This document shows positions 27,316-35,397 of a stretch of 63,664 bases of DNA, piece by piece. Below the pieces are notes generated by a model. It searched no databases. It was not told the origin of the DNA and was given only the letters and a program-made list of their open reading frames with translations. A program made the position numbers and the translations under genes. Each line of letters opens with the position of its first letter. Position 1 is the first letter of the stretch. This DNA is from JAQVEM01 sp964616545 (lineage in GTDB: Bacteria; Actinomycetota; Humimicrobiia; Humimicrobiales; Humimicrobiaceae): NCBI GenBank assembly GCA_964616545.1, contig CAZTUA010000013.1, forward strand, positions 1 to 63,664, written 5' to 3'.

Positions 27316-28974
27316 CTATTTAAGCACAGCTCCTTTCGATGCAGAGGTTACCATTCTTGAATACCTTTCAAGATATCCTTCTTTTATTTTTGGTTCAGGA
27401 GCCTGCCACTTCTTTAGTCTTTTTTCTATCTCTTCATCACTTATAAGCAGATTTATACTGTATTCATTTATATTTATCTCAATTATGTCACCGTCTTCCA
27501 CAATACATATAGGACCTCCTGCCTGAGCTTCCGGCGAAACATGGCCTATGGAAGCTCCTCTTGTGGCACCCGAAAATCTACCGTCAGTAATTAATGCTAC
27601 TTCCTTATCAAGACCTGTACCCGCTATCGCCGAGGTTGGTGCAAGCATTTCGCGCATTCCGGGTCCGCCCCTGGGGCCTTCATATCTTATTACCACAACA
27701 TCTCCAGGTTTTATTTTTCCGCTCATAATAGATTCCAGAGATTGTTCTTCGCTATCAAAGACTCTCGCTTTCCCTTTATAATGCAGCATTGATGGGTCCA
27801 CTGCAGATCTTTTAACCACACACCCTTCAGGAGCCAGGTTGCCCCATAGAATTGCAAGTCCCCCATCCCTGGTATAGGGGTCTTTAAACTCCCTTATTAC
27901 TTCCTTATTTAAAATCTCTGCGCCCGATATATTGTCTTTTACTTTCTTCCCGCTTACAGTTTTTATCTCTCCGTTAATTAGACCGTTTTTAAGAAGCTCG
28001 TTCATTACTGCTTCTACACCGCCGGCAAAATACAAATCTTCTATATGGTCGCTTCCAGCAGGACTCAGTTTGCATAAATTTGGTGTTTTTCCGCTTATCT
28101 CATTTACAAGCTTCAGATCTAAATCCAGACCCGCCTCATGGGCAATTGCCGTCAGGTGAAGAATGCTATTGGTCGAACAGCCAAGAGCCATATCAACCGC
28201 AATAGCATTTTTAACTGCTTCCGCTGTTATAATATCCCTGGGTTTTACATCGCCTTCTACCAGCTCCATTATTTTCATACCGGCAGTTTTTGCCAGTCTC
28301 AATCTTTTAGAGTAAACTGCCGGGACAGTGCCATTTCCTGTTAGTGCAAATCCTATGGCTTCCGAGAGGCAATTCATTGAATTAGCCGTAAACATGCCCG
28401 AACAGCTGCCGCATGTGGGACAGGCCTCATCTTCTATTTCCTTTAAATCTTTATCAGTATAATTACCCTTCTTGTATCCGGCAATTGCTTCATAACAGCT
28501 GCTGTAATCAATGCTTCTTTCTTCAAATTTACCTGCCATCATCGGTCCGCCGCTTATTATAATTGAAGGTATATTCAATCTGAGTGCCGCCATAATCATT
28601 CCAGGGACAATCTTGTCGCAGCATGTTACAAGCACCAGGCCATCAAAAGGATGCGCTATGGCAACGGCTTCTATGCTGTCGGCTATTATTTCTCTTGTTG
28701 CAAGTGAATATTTCATTCCAGTATGATTCATTGCCACACCGTCACATACACCTATAGTTGAAAACTCCTGGGGCGTACCTCCGCTCATCCTTATTCCTGC
28801 CTTAACAGCCTCTGTAATTTTATCAAGATGCATGTGGCCGGGTATTAACTCATTCGCTGAATTTACCACCCCTATTATCGGCCTTTTCAGTTCTTCATCA
28901 GTAAGTCCTAGTGATTTGAAAATAGACCTGTGAGGGAGCCTCTCTACCCCCTTCTTCATGATATCGCTTCTCAT
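27316..28974 (-). CDS. ilvD: Dihydroxy-acid dehydratase
   Basis: 552 residues, standard length. Iron-sulfur enzyme that dehydrates dihydroxy-acids to the 2-oxo acids of Val and Ile. Cluster ligands are visible in VTCCDKIVPGM (~117) and CPTCGSCSGMFTANSM (~185). The ATG follows AAGGAG with 6-nt spacing. It is the first structural gene after the putative branched-chain attenuator, so control there would set the level of the following ilv genes. Confidence 0.96.
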   Translation of the reverse strand: MRSDIMKKGVERLPHRSIFKSLGLTDEELKRPIIGVVNSANELIPGHMHLDKITEAVKAGIRMSGGTPQEFSTIGVCDGVAMNHTGMKYSLATREIIADSIEAVAIAHPFDGLVLVTCCDKIVPGMIMAALRLNIPSIIISGGPMMAGKFEERSIDYSSCYEAIAGYKKGNYTDKDLKEIEDEACPTCGSCSGMFTANSMNCLSEAIGFALTGNGTVPAVYSKRLRLAKTAGMKIMELVEGDVKPRDIITAEAVKNAIAVDMALGCSTNSILHLTAIAHEAGLDLDLKLVNEISGKTPNLCKLSPAGSDHIEDLYFAGGVEAVMNELLKNGLINGEIKTVSGKKVKDNISGAEILNKEVIREFKDPYTRDGGLAILWGNLAPEGCVVKRSAVDPSMLHYKGKARVFDSEEQSLESIMSGKIKPGDVVVIRYEGPRGGPGMREMLAPTSAIAGTGLDKEVALITDGRFSGATRGASIGHVSPEAQAGGPICIVEDGDIIEININEYSINLLISDEEIEKRLKKWQAPEPKIKEGYLERYSRMVTSASKGAVLK

Positions 28975-29074
28975 TTTTTCTCCTTCTTTTAAAATTCCTC
29001 TTTCATTTATTAAAAATTTAAAAATTTATTTTTCAAATATTTCAATTATAAGATATAACAGCCATAAGGACTAC

Positions 29075-29141
29075 TTATAAAAGAATTTTCAGGACTTTTT
29101 ATTTTAAACGGGTAAAATATACTTATCCTGAAATTAGGATA
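29075..29141 (-). promoter_or_regulatory. Putative transcription attenuator ahead of ilvD
   Basis: Two competing structures overlap. Antiterminator: TATCCT (29136-29141) pairs with AGGATA (29124-29129); the first arm holds the last codons of the leader peptide. Terminator: TTTCAGGA (29126-29133) pairs with TCCTGAAA (29087-29094), with an inner stem TATTTTA/TAAAATA, followed by ATTCTTTTAT. A ribosome stalled at Leu/Ile/Val codons would favour the antiterminator; one that reaches the stop covers TATCCT and lets the terminator form. The U-run is imperfect. Confidence 0.6.
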
Positions 29142-29283
29142 GAATACCGACCAGAAGTACCAGACAGACTGGGATTGAAAGAATACATAGTGAAAGATCT
29201 GCAGTATTATCTATTCTGCGAACACAGGTGTTTGAAGAATTATTTTTTACTCTACCTAAAAATCTTTCTTTATTTGTATTCAT
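29134..29283 (-). CDS. Branched-chain-rich leader peptide upstream of ilvD
   Basis: A 49-residue open frame from ATG, ending 159 bp before the ilvD start. The last 20 residues read LSLCILSIPVCLVLLVGILS, 13 of them Leu, Ile or Val, while the first half is polar. Its stop codon lies inside the first arm of the antiterminator hairpin, as in classical ilv and leu attenuators. No ribosome-binding site is visible before the ATG, which weakens the call. A small membrane peptide is the alternative reading. Confidence 0.5.
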   Translation of the reverse strand: MNTNKERFLGRVKNNSSNTCVRRIDNTADLSLCILSIPVCLVLLVGILS

Positions 29284-29490
29284 AATAATTATTAAAAATT
29301 ATTGAAAATTTATTTGAAAAAATATATTAACATAGATAAATAACTAAAACAAATAAAATAATAACTTATCCAGAACTTTTTGATTGATTTTTTAACCGTT
29401 TTTTCGTTAAAGATTCATAATGCAACAGTTATCACTGCCGCGGTATCCGATATCTATAATAAAAAAGTCTTACAAAATACAGCGGGAATA
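29284..29490. other. AT-rich gap between bshA and the ilv leader
   Basis: About 200 bp, very AT-rich. On the minus strand TTGTTT and TAATAT stand 17 nt apart some 35 nt before the leader ATG and could be a weak promoter for the ilv transcript. Nothing else is recognised here. Confidence 0.3.
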
Positions 29491-30609
29491 TTAGCTGCTT
29501 AAAACTTTTTCATAGTACTCCAGATACTGCGGAACTATTATTCTGCTATCAAAAAATCTGGCTCTCTTTCTTGCTTCAGCGCTCATCTTACGCCTTATTT
29601 CTTCATTTTTAAGTATCTTTACGGCTGCTTCGCTGATAGAATCAATGTCATCAGGGTTAAATATATAGCCCGATTTACCCTTCTCAATAACCTCTTTAAG
29701 GCCGCCTGCGTTAGTACCAATAACCGGAACGCCGCAGCTTAAAGCCTCAAGTGCAGATAATCCGAACCCCTCGCTTTTTGACAGAAGCATATACATATCG
29801 CTGAGACTTAAAAGGGGTATTATATTTTCCTGTATGCCGGGGAAAAACACCTTATTTTCAAGGTTTAATTTATTTACCATATTCCTTATCCTGCACAGAT
29901 CAGGTCCGTCTCCTACAAGGAGCAGTTTGCATTTTACCTCTTTGCTGACCCTGCAGAAAACTTTTATAATATTTTCTATTTTTTTTACCGGCCTGAAATT
30001 GGAAATATGCGTTATCACCCTTTCATCTTTATCTATAAAGCCAGTATTTAACCTTTCAACTTTAATTCTTTTATATTTTTCAGTGTCCACAAAATTATAG
30101 ATTACCTTTATTTCATTATTTATTTTAAAAACTCTCTCTGTGGTTTCTTTTAGATAATTTGAAACACACGTAATGCCGTCACTTTCTTCTATGCTGAATT
30201 TCGTAATTCTATAAAAAGACTGGTGATTTCCAACCAGTGTTATATCTGTGCCGTGCAGGGTAGTTATAAACTTTACTCTGCTGCGCCCCGATATTTTTTT
30301 GGCAAGATATGCAGATGCGGCATGCGGCATTGCATAATGTACATGAAGAAGGTCCAGTTTTTCGGTTTCTATGACATCAGCCATTTTTGCGCTGAGTGAA
30401 AGACTGTAAGGCGGATATTTAAAAAGCGGATACTCCAGCATTTCAACTTCATGGAAAAAGATGTTCTTATGGAATTTATTAAGCCTGAACGGAAAACCAT
30501 AGCTGATAAAATGAACTCTGTGACCCCTCTTCGCCAGTTCCAGGCCCAGTTCCGTTGCAATCGCACCGCTTCCGCCATAGGTAGGATAACAGGTTATTCC
30601 GATATTCAT
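29491..30609 (-). CDS. bshA: N-acetyl-alpha-D-glucosaminyl L-malate synthase
   Basis: 372-residue GT4 glycosyltransferase that joins GlcNAc from UDP-GlcNAc to L-malate, first step of bacillithiol. The N-terminus NIGITCYPTYGGSGAIATELG is the BshA signature; HYAMPHAASAYLAKK, TLHGTDITLVG, the GDGPDLCRIR loop and SEGFGLSALEALSCGVPVIGTNAGG follow. It is the last gene of the bshC-bshB1-bshA run, 51 bp after bshB1. A weak GGAG lies about 14 nt before the ATG. Confidence 0.95.
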   Translation of the reverse strand: MNIGITCYPTYGGSGAIATELGLELAKRGHRVHFISYGFPFRLNKFHKNIFFHEVEMLEYPLFKYPPYSLSLSAKMADVIETEKLDLLHVHYAMPHAASAYLAKKISGRSRVKFITTLHGTDITLVGNHQSFYRITKFSIEESDGITCVSNYLKETTERVFKINNEIKVIYNFVDTEKYKRIKVERLNTGFIDKDERVITHISNFRPVKKIENIIKVFCRVSKEVKCKLLLVGDGPDLCRIRNMVNKLNLENKVFFPGIQENIIPLLSLSDMYMLLSKSEGFGLSALEALSCGVPVIGTNAGGLKEVIEKGKSGYIFNPDDIDSISEAAVKILKNEEIRRKMSAEARKRARFFDSRIIVPQYLEYYEKVLSS

Positions 30610-30660
30610 CTTAAAAACATACTCCGGTATTATTGATAATACTATTCTGTATTTAATCTG

Positions 30661-31398
30661 CTATTTGAGATATTTAAAAAACTCCAGAGGATTATCTATT
30701 TTAATATCAGATTCTATATAATAAGGTTCTCCATATTCTGCCATCACTTTTAATCCATAACACCGATGCCTGCTGTCAATAATATCAAAGAAATATTTTG
30801 AAGCTATGCGTGTAACTGCCTCTTTTTTAAAACTGCTGTAGAACTGTGATTTGTAAGCTGCCACCGCATCAGATTTTCTTCTGTAATATTTACTTATATC
30901 GACAATAAAGCCCGGCTTAAATTCATAGTGAAGCATATAGCTTATAACCAGATATGGCCTGAAAGCCTTAAACTCAGTTTTAAATTTTTTTAGCCCGGAT
31001 ATAAATATTGAGTCCTTTAGAAGCTTATACGAGTTCTCGTGGTCAGGATGCCTGTCTTTCCAGAAAGGCATAAGAACAAGATCAGGACTGTACTTTCTTA
31101 AGACATTTATTACTCTCAGCCTGCTGCCAGGATCATTTTTTATATTTGTATCCTCTAATTCTAAATTTTCCCTTATATCCAGGCCGAGTATTTTTGACGC
31201 CTTTCCGGTTTCCTTTTCCCTGGTTTCTAAATCACCATTGGTGGAAAGTTCGGCAGAGGTAAGGTCCACTATTCCTGTTTTATATCCCCTGTCTTTTAAT
31301 TTTAGAAGCAGCCCCCCGCAGCCCATCTCCGCATCGTCCGGGTGAGGGCTGAAAGCAATCGCATCTATTTTGTTTTCATTTTTAAAGTTCCTTTTCAT
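30661..31398 (-). CDS. bshB1: Bacillithiol biosynthesis deacetylase
   Basis: 245-residue LmbE-family zinc deacetylase that removes the acetyl group from GlcNAc-malate. Zinc ligands are in AFSPHPDDAEMGCGG and FWKDRHPDHENS. YMLHYEFKPGFIVDIS and YKSQF are shared with BshB1 enzymes. AGGATAAG precedes the ATG. Placed between bshC and bshA with short gaps, so product assignment is supported by context. Confidence 0.94.
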   Translation of the reverse strand: MKRNFKNENKIDAIAFSPHPDDAEMGCGGLLLKLKDRGYKTGIVDLTSAELSTNGDLETREKETGKASKILGLDIRENLELEDTNIKNDPGSRLRVINVLRKYSPDLVLMPFWKDRHPDHENSYKLLKDSIFISGLKKFKTEFKAFRPYLVISYMLHYEFKPGFIVDISKYYRRKSDAVAAYKSQFYSSFKKEAVTRIASKYFFDIIDSRHRCYGLKVMAEYGEPYYIESDIKIDNPLEFFKYLK

Positions 31399-31432
31399 TT
31401 AACTTATCCTGCCTTTATATCACTGTTCCCTG

Positions 31433-33118
31433 TCAGGAAACCTCTAAAAATTTATGTGTGAAATCAAATGGTTTTACTGCAGAATACAGTTCTTCTATGA
31501 ATCCAAACCCGTATTTATTCAGATAGGTTATTATATTAATTTCTCTCTCCTGCAAATTATCACCCGGGAAAATATTTGCATATGCCTTACTTATGCTTTC
31601 GGATATAACTCCATCCTGTTTTTTCAATTCTGAATATATTTTCCTCTCAAGAACCATGATTTCTTTTTTCATATTTCTTTTAATTCTATCAAAAGAACTT
31701 GAAATATTCATACCCGAATCTTTAAGAGTCCCCTCCAGTACATTCAGTCTTTCCAGTACATCTTTTTCCGTATTTCCCGTTAATTCCGGAATGTCTGCCC
31801 TGATCTCTTTGCTTATCTTATTTTTTATAATTTCTTCCGGAGTCAATTCCAGCTCCTCTTCTGTAATTTTTAACTTTGCAAGTACTTTTTTTACCTTCTT
31901 TTCAATTATCGTTGCTGAAAATCTTGGATATATTACAGGCATTTTTATACTGCTCAATTCATATACCTGTTTTAACTGAGCCATATAGCTGGTTTCTCCA
32001 GGACCGCAAATTGAACATAATACCGGCAGCTGGTTATCCTGAAACAGCGGCCTTAATACCACATTCTGGCTGATACATGAAGGATTGTCCGTAAATATGT
32101 TTATCAACTCTCCTTTGCTGTATTTTTTACCTGCAATTTTAAATAGATTTTTATTATCCTCATCCGGATATATTTTATGTCTTATACCTCCCACACAGTA
32201 AAAAGAATTAAGTGCCGCACCTGCATAATTCAGCTGACTGTGGTATCCATTCTCCGCTAACTTCTTACCTGTTTGATTAATTAAATGATTTATCTCCATG
32301 TAATTATCCGCATCAAACTCCAGCAAACCGTCACCTGATTTTTTTAGTTCTGCAACTGAAGGTTCTACAATTACAATACCGCATTCCCGGAACATTTCTG
32401 TAACCAGAATTGAGAAAAAACCGGAAATATTTACTTTCCCATCACGGCATGAGCCATCGGGAGAACAGTATTTTTTAGCATTTGCAATACCTCTTTTGTA
32501 AAAATTAAGAACATCTGGTTTAAAATCAGTCGGGCGGAGAATTTTTTCCAGTTCAGCTATGACTCTATCCAGCCTTTCCCCGGGAAAATAAATATCAGAA
32601 TATCTTGTTTTTTTTCTTATACCGGAAAGGTCAAGTTTTATGTTTTTAATCCTGTTACCTATGAGTATATTAATGTTATCAATCTGGCCAGAACTGCTGT
32701 CATCAGACGCATTCCAGAAACACGGAACTACAGGTATCCTGAGCTTCTTCTCAAGAAAAGTGCTTAACCTCAGTATGGTAAATATTTTAAAAAGTATAAA
32801 TAAGGGCCCGCCAAGAAAACCCGGCTGCTGGCCTCCTATAATAACTGCCGAATCTTCTCTTTTTAGCTTCTCTAAATTCTTTATTGTTGCGGGACCGCAT
32901 CCAGTACTTTCGTTATATTTTTTTAAAATTTTATATATTTTAAGTCTTTTTTCCCCATCATAATCTTTTTTAATATCAAGAATTCTTTTCCTGTAGCTTT
33001 CTATATCCCTGTAATCATATCCGTAGAAATTATCTAAATTTTCAAAATTAAAAATATAATCTCTGTAAAGATTATTATAGTAGAATTTTCCGGTATCTAT
33101 TCCTTTTGATGCAATCAT
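31433..33118 (-). CDS. bshC: Putative cysteine ligase BshC
   Basis: 561 residues. BshC adds cysteine to glucosaminyl-malate, the last step of bacillithiol. The family hallmark GGQQPGFLGGPLF is present, followed by VPCFWNASDDSSSGQIDN (most homologues have an ED-HD pair here), and PVIYPRFSATIIEKK before a coiled-coil stretch. It is the first gene of the bsh operon and is divergent from mnmA across about 110 bp. No good ribosome-binding site is seen at the ATG. The altered acidic/His cluster deserves note, but overall identity is clear. Confidence 0.9.
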   Translation of the reverse strand: MIASKGIDTGKFYYNNLYRDYIFNFENLDNFYGYDYRDIESYRKRILDIKKDYDGEKRLKIYKILKKYNESTGCGPATIKNLEKLKREDSAVIIGGQQPGFLGGPLFILFKIFTILRLSTFLEKKLRIPVVPCFWNASDDSSSGQIDNINILIGNRIKNIKLDLSGIRKKTRYSDIYFPGERLDRVIAELEKILRPTDFKPDVLNFYKRGIANAKKYCSPDGSCRDGKVNISGFFSILVTEMFRECGIVIVEPSVAELKKSGDGLLEFDADNYMEINHLINQTGKKLAENGYHSQLNYAGAALNSFYCVGGIRHKIYPDEDNKNLFKIAGKKYSKGELINIFTDNPSCISQNVVLRPLFQDNQLPVLCSICGPGETSYMAQLKQVYELSSIKMPVIYPRFSATIIEKKVKKVLAKLKITEEELELTPEEIIKNKISKEIRADIPELTGNTEKDVLERLNVLEGTLKDSGMNISSSFDRIKRNMKKEIMVLERKIYSELKKQDGVISESISKAYANIFPGDNLQEREINIITYLNKYGFGFIEELYSAVKPFDFTHKFLEVS

Positions 33119-33225
33119 ATGAAATAAGATATAAATTTTATGAAATAATAACTAATCTGTATAATACTAATATGTATATCATTTTATATTATATCGTATA
33201 ATTATCAGGATAATAAACAGCGCCT

Positions 33226-34371
33226 ATGAAAAACATAGAAATTAACTCAAAAGAATATATTAAAAAACCCCGGAACACCGGAGAAGTGGCCGTACCCCGT
33301 TCTTCAAACATTTACAAAAGAAACGGTAAGAGAATTGCTGTAGCCCTAAGCGGCGGCATTGACAGTGCAATGGCCGCAAAGTTATTAAAAGACAGAGGCG
33401 CTGAATTAATAGGTGTTACACTGAAGCTTCTTCCCGGCACAGCAGCCGGCATTTATGAAAACAGGATAATAAATGCAAGAGAAGTATCACTTAAATTAAA
33501 CATTCCGCATGTTGTGCTGGATCTAACCGGACCTTTTGAGGAAATGATAATCAGTCCTTTCTGTCTTGAGTATAAAAAAGGCAGGACTCCCAATCCATGT
33601 GTTGAATGCAATAAATGCATTAAATTCGGGGCTCTTCTGGATAAAATAAAAAATCTCGGCGCGGATTATATTGCCACCGGCCACTACTGTATAATTAAAA
33701 AATCAGAAACCTCCGGTTTATATGAAATCAGAAAAGGAATTGATAAAAGCAAGGACCAGAGTTATGTATTATGGAGGCTCGAGCAGGACAGAATATCCCG
33801 CATAAAAACACCCATAGGAGAATTTTCCAAAAACAACATCAAAAAAGAGGTTAAAAAAAATTTTCCTTTTTTAAAAAAGGAAAGCGAAAGTCAGGATATA
33901 TGTTTTATACCGGAGAATAACTACCATTCATTTATAAAATCGAGAATAAGAGGGATAAAAGAAGGCCCTGTTCTTGATACCGGAGGTAAAATAATAGGAA
34001 TGCACAAAGGTTATGTTTATTATACTATCGGCCAGAGGAAGGGCCTGGGAATAAGCCACTCAAAGCCTCTTTATGTAAAGGAAATAATACCGGAAAAAAA
34101 TACCATTATAGCAGGTGAGGCAAAAGATATCCTCAAAAAATCACTTGAGGTTGACAATATTAATTTTATCTCCGGAAGTTCCCCCGGTAAAACTTTCAGA
34201 GCAATGGTTAAGATAAGATATAATTCGGCAGAAGCTCCGGCTGAAATAAAAATAACTGGTAGAAACTCTGCTGCTGTAACCTTTGACAGCCCCCGTAAAG
34301 CCGTTACGCCGGGCCAGTCTGCTGTATTTTACAGTGACGACACACTTATAGGCGGCGGTATAATTAAATAA
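33226..34371 (+). CDS. mnmA: tRNA-specific 2-thiouridylase
   Basis: 381 residues. Thiolates U34 of tRNAs for Lys, Glu and Gln. The PP-loop ATP site is ALSGGIDSAMA, catalytic cysteines are in NPCVECNKCIKF and SQDICF, and GHYCIIK and YTIGQRKGLGI are present. About 35 residues precede the core; they contain YIKKPRNTGEV, reminiscent of the NPRNVGE motif of IscU/NifU scaffold proteins, and may be a vestige or a docking tail. The start codon lacks a clear ribosome-binding site. Confidence 0.95.
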   Translation: MKNIEINSKEYIKKPRNTGEVAVPRSSNIYKRNGKRIAVALSGGIDSAMAAKLLKDRGAELIGVTLKLLPGTAAGIYENRIINAREVSLKLNIPHVVLDLTGPFEEMIISPFCLEYKKGRTPNPCVECNKCIKFGALLDKIKNLGADYIATGHYCIIKKSETSGLYEIRKGIDKSKDQSYVLWRLEQDRISRIKTPIGEFSKNNIKKEVKKNFPFLKKESESQDICFIPENNYHSFIKSRIRGIKEGPVLDTGGKIIGMHKGYVYYTIGQRKGLGISHSKPLYVKEIIPEKNTIIAGEAKDILKKSLEVDNINFISGSSPGKTFRAMVKIRYNSAEAPAEIKITGRNSAAVTFDSPRKAVTPGQSAVFYSDDTLIGGGIIK

Positions 34372-34399
34372 TTTTATAAAGCTTTATATTTATTATACT

Positions 34400-34675
34400 T
34401 TAATCTTCTATTCCCCAGTATGCCTCTGCTTCTTCTTCCATTTTTAAAAGCCTGACATAATAGTCCGGAAACTCATTCAGGTGGGCAAGTGCAATTTTAC
34501 CTGTTATCAGAGGGTCGTCATTGGAAACATTTGTATCCGGGTCAACTTTGCCGTGCTCAAGTTCTACATCCATTCCTGCCCTGAATTGTTCAACATCAAA
34601 TTTTGACCAGTCAATTCCAAGCTCCTCGCCAATTTTTCGTGCTTCTTCTTCAGTGAAATGTTTTTTTTCAGTCAT
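34400..34675 (-). CDS. DUF5661 family small protein
   Basis: 91 residues, acidic, no membrane segment. It shows FTEEEARKIGEELGIDW, FDVEQFRAGMDVELEHG and NEFPDYYVRLLKMEEEAE, which I recall as the DUF5661 pattern. Function unknown. GGGAG lies 7 nt before the ATG. It is convergent with mnmA. Confidence 0.8.
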   Translation of the reverse strand: MTEKKHFTEEEARKIGEELGIDWSKFDVEQFRAGMDVELEHGKVDPDTNVSNDDPLITGKIALAHLNEFPDYYVRLLKMEEEAEAYWGIED

Positions 34676-34852
34676 TTAATTCTCCCTGTATAATTTTCTC
34701 CTTATGATAAGATAATAACTTTTATTGAATAACCGAATCCCGAAATATAAAAACAATCACCCGGTTCATTACCAGAATACATTTACCTATAAAATAATAT
34801 TACAGTTTTTTAAAATTTTTACAAAAATTTGTAAAATATATAAAAAATACTA

Positions 34853-34881
34853 TTGACATTGATACTGTTATTTGCTATATT
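34853..34881 (+). promoter_or_regulatory. Consensus sigma-70-type promoter of the structured RNA
   Basis: TTGACA at 34853-34858, a 17-nt spacer, then TATATT at 34876-34881. This is one of the strongest promoter matches in the window. Transcription would begin near 34888, right at the 5' arm of the closing stem of the RNA that follows. Confidence 0.75.
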
Positions 34882-34887
34882 TAACTC

Positions 34888-35059
34888 ACCCTTAAAACAG
34901 GAGGTAACTTTCAGAATTAACTGAAATTTACAAACGAAAGAATGTAAAAAGTAAGTTATATTTCAGAAAGACCTGAGAAAAGTTTTAGGGAGAGAGCCCC
35001 AAGATGTTAAGTAGCCTAAGGCGTGAGCTAAGGTAAAAGATAACTTGGGGTTTCTTTTT
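34888..35059 (+). ncRNA. Structured RNA with riboswitch-like switch and terminator, family not recognised
   Basis: A closing stem CCCTtAAAAC (34889-34898) pairs with GTTTTAGGG (34982-34990). Inside are CAGG/CCTG, TAAC/GTTA, and two hairpins TTTCAG/CTGAAA (34909-34926) and TTTACA/TGTAAA (34927-34948), a multi-branched domain. After it, CCCCAAG (34997-35003) and CTTGGGG (35044-35050) form a terminator with TTTCTTTTT. GGG of the closing stem can instead pair with CCC at 34997-34999, which would block the terminator. That is riboswitch logic. No T-box, SAM, lysine, cobalamin, FMN, purine, glycine or ykkC consensus is seen. A standalone small RNA is also possible. Confidence 0.6.
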
Positions 35060-35397
35060 GCCAATTTTTTATAGTCATTTTTTTATCCCTGTTTTTTATG
35101 CTGCAGTTTCTCTCTATTCATTCTACTTCTTTATCTTGTTTTATCCTTATGGTCATTTTTATTTTCCCGGAATTAATTGCATATATCTCTCTATATATAC
35201 TTTTTTTATCGCCTATCCAGGGATTTTATTATAAGTTTATTGCCCGTATCTACCTCAAATTTATTTACCTGTTATAAATTTTAAATAGAATAAAAAATTT
35301 TTTATAAAAGTTTTAAAGAACAATACGTTTTGTTAATTGCAAAATAAGATTAAAATAAGTAAAATATTTTAAATTAAAATCTACAGAAGAGGTAATT
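35060..35397. other. AT-rich gap between the RNA terminator and ilvE
   Basis: 340 bp of T-rich then A-rich DNA with no coding frame of note. The distance makes it uncertain that the RNA upstream controls ilvE. AAGAGGTAATT stands ahead of the ilvE ATG. I see no further element. Confidence 0.3.

Noticed and set aside
29171..29181. GGGATTGAAA, resembling the 3' end of CRISPR repeats
   Set aside because: Single short copy, no period, explained by the leader peptide codons on the other strand.
29057..29283. A ~75-codon open stretch on the plus strand
   Set aside because: No start codon, composition unlike a protein; it is the antisense of the ilv leader peptide.
35004..35036. A 10-codon ATG frame with Leu and Arg codons inside the terminator of the structured RNA
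   Set aside because: GGGAG is 13 nt away and the codon set fits no simple attenuation model; could be chance, so the RNA is described without it.
34888..35059. T-box leader for ilvE
   Set aside because: The highly conserved T-box word AGGGTGGNACCGCG and the AGTA/GAGA stem I landmarks are not there.
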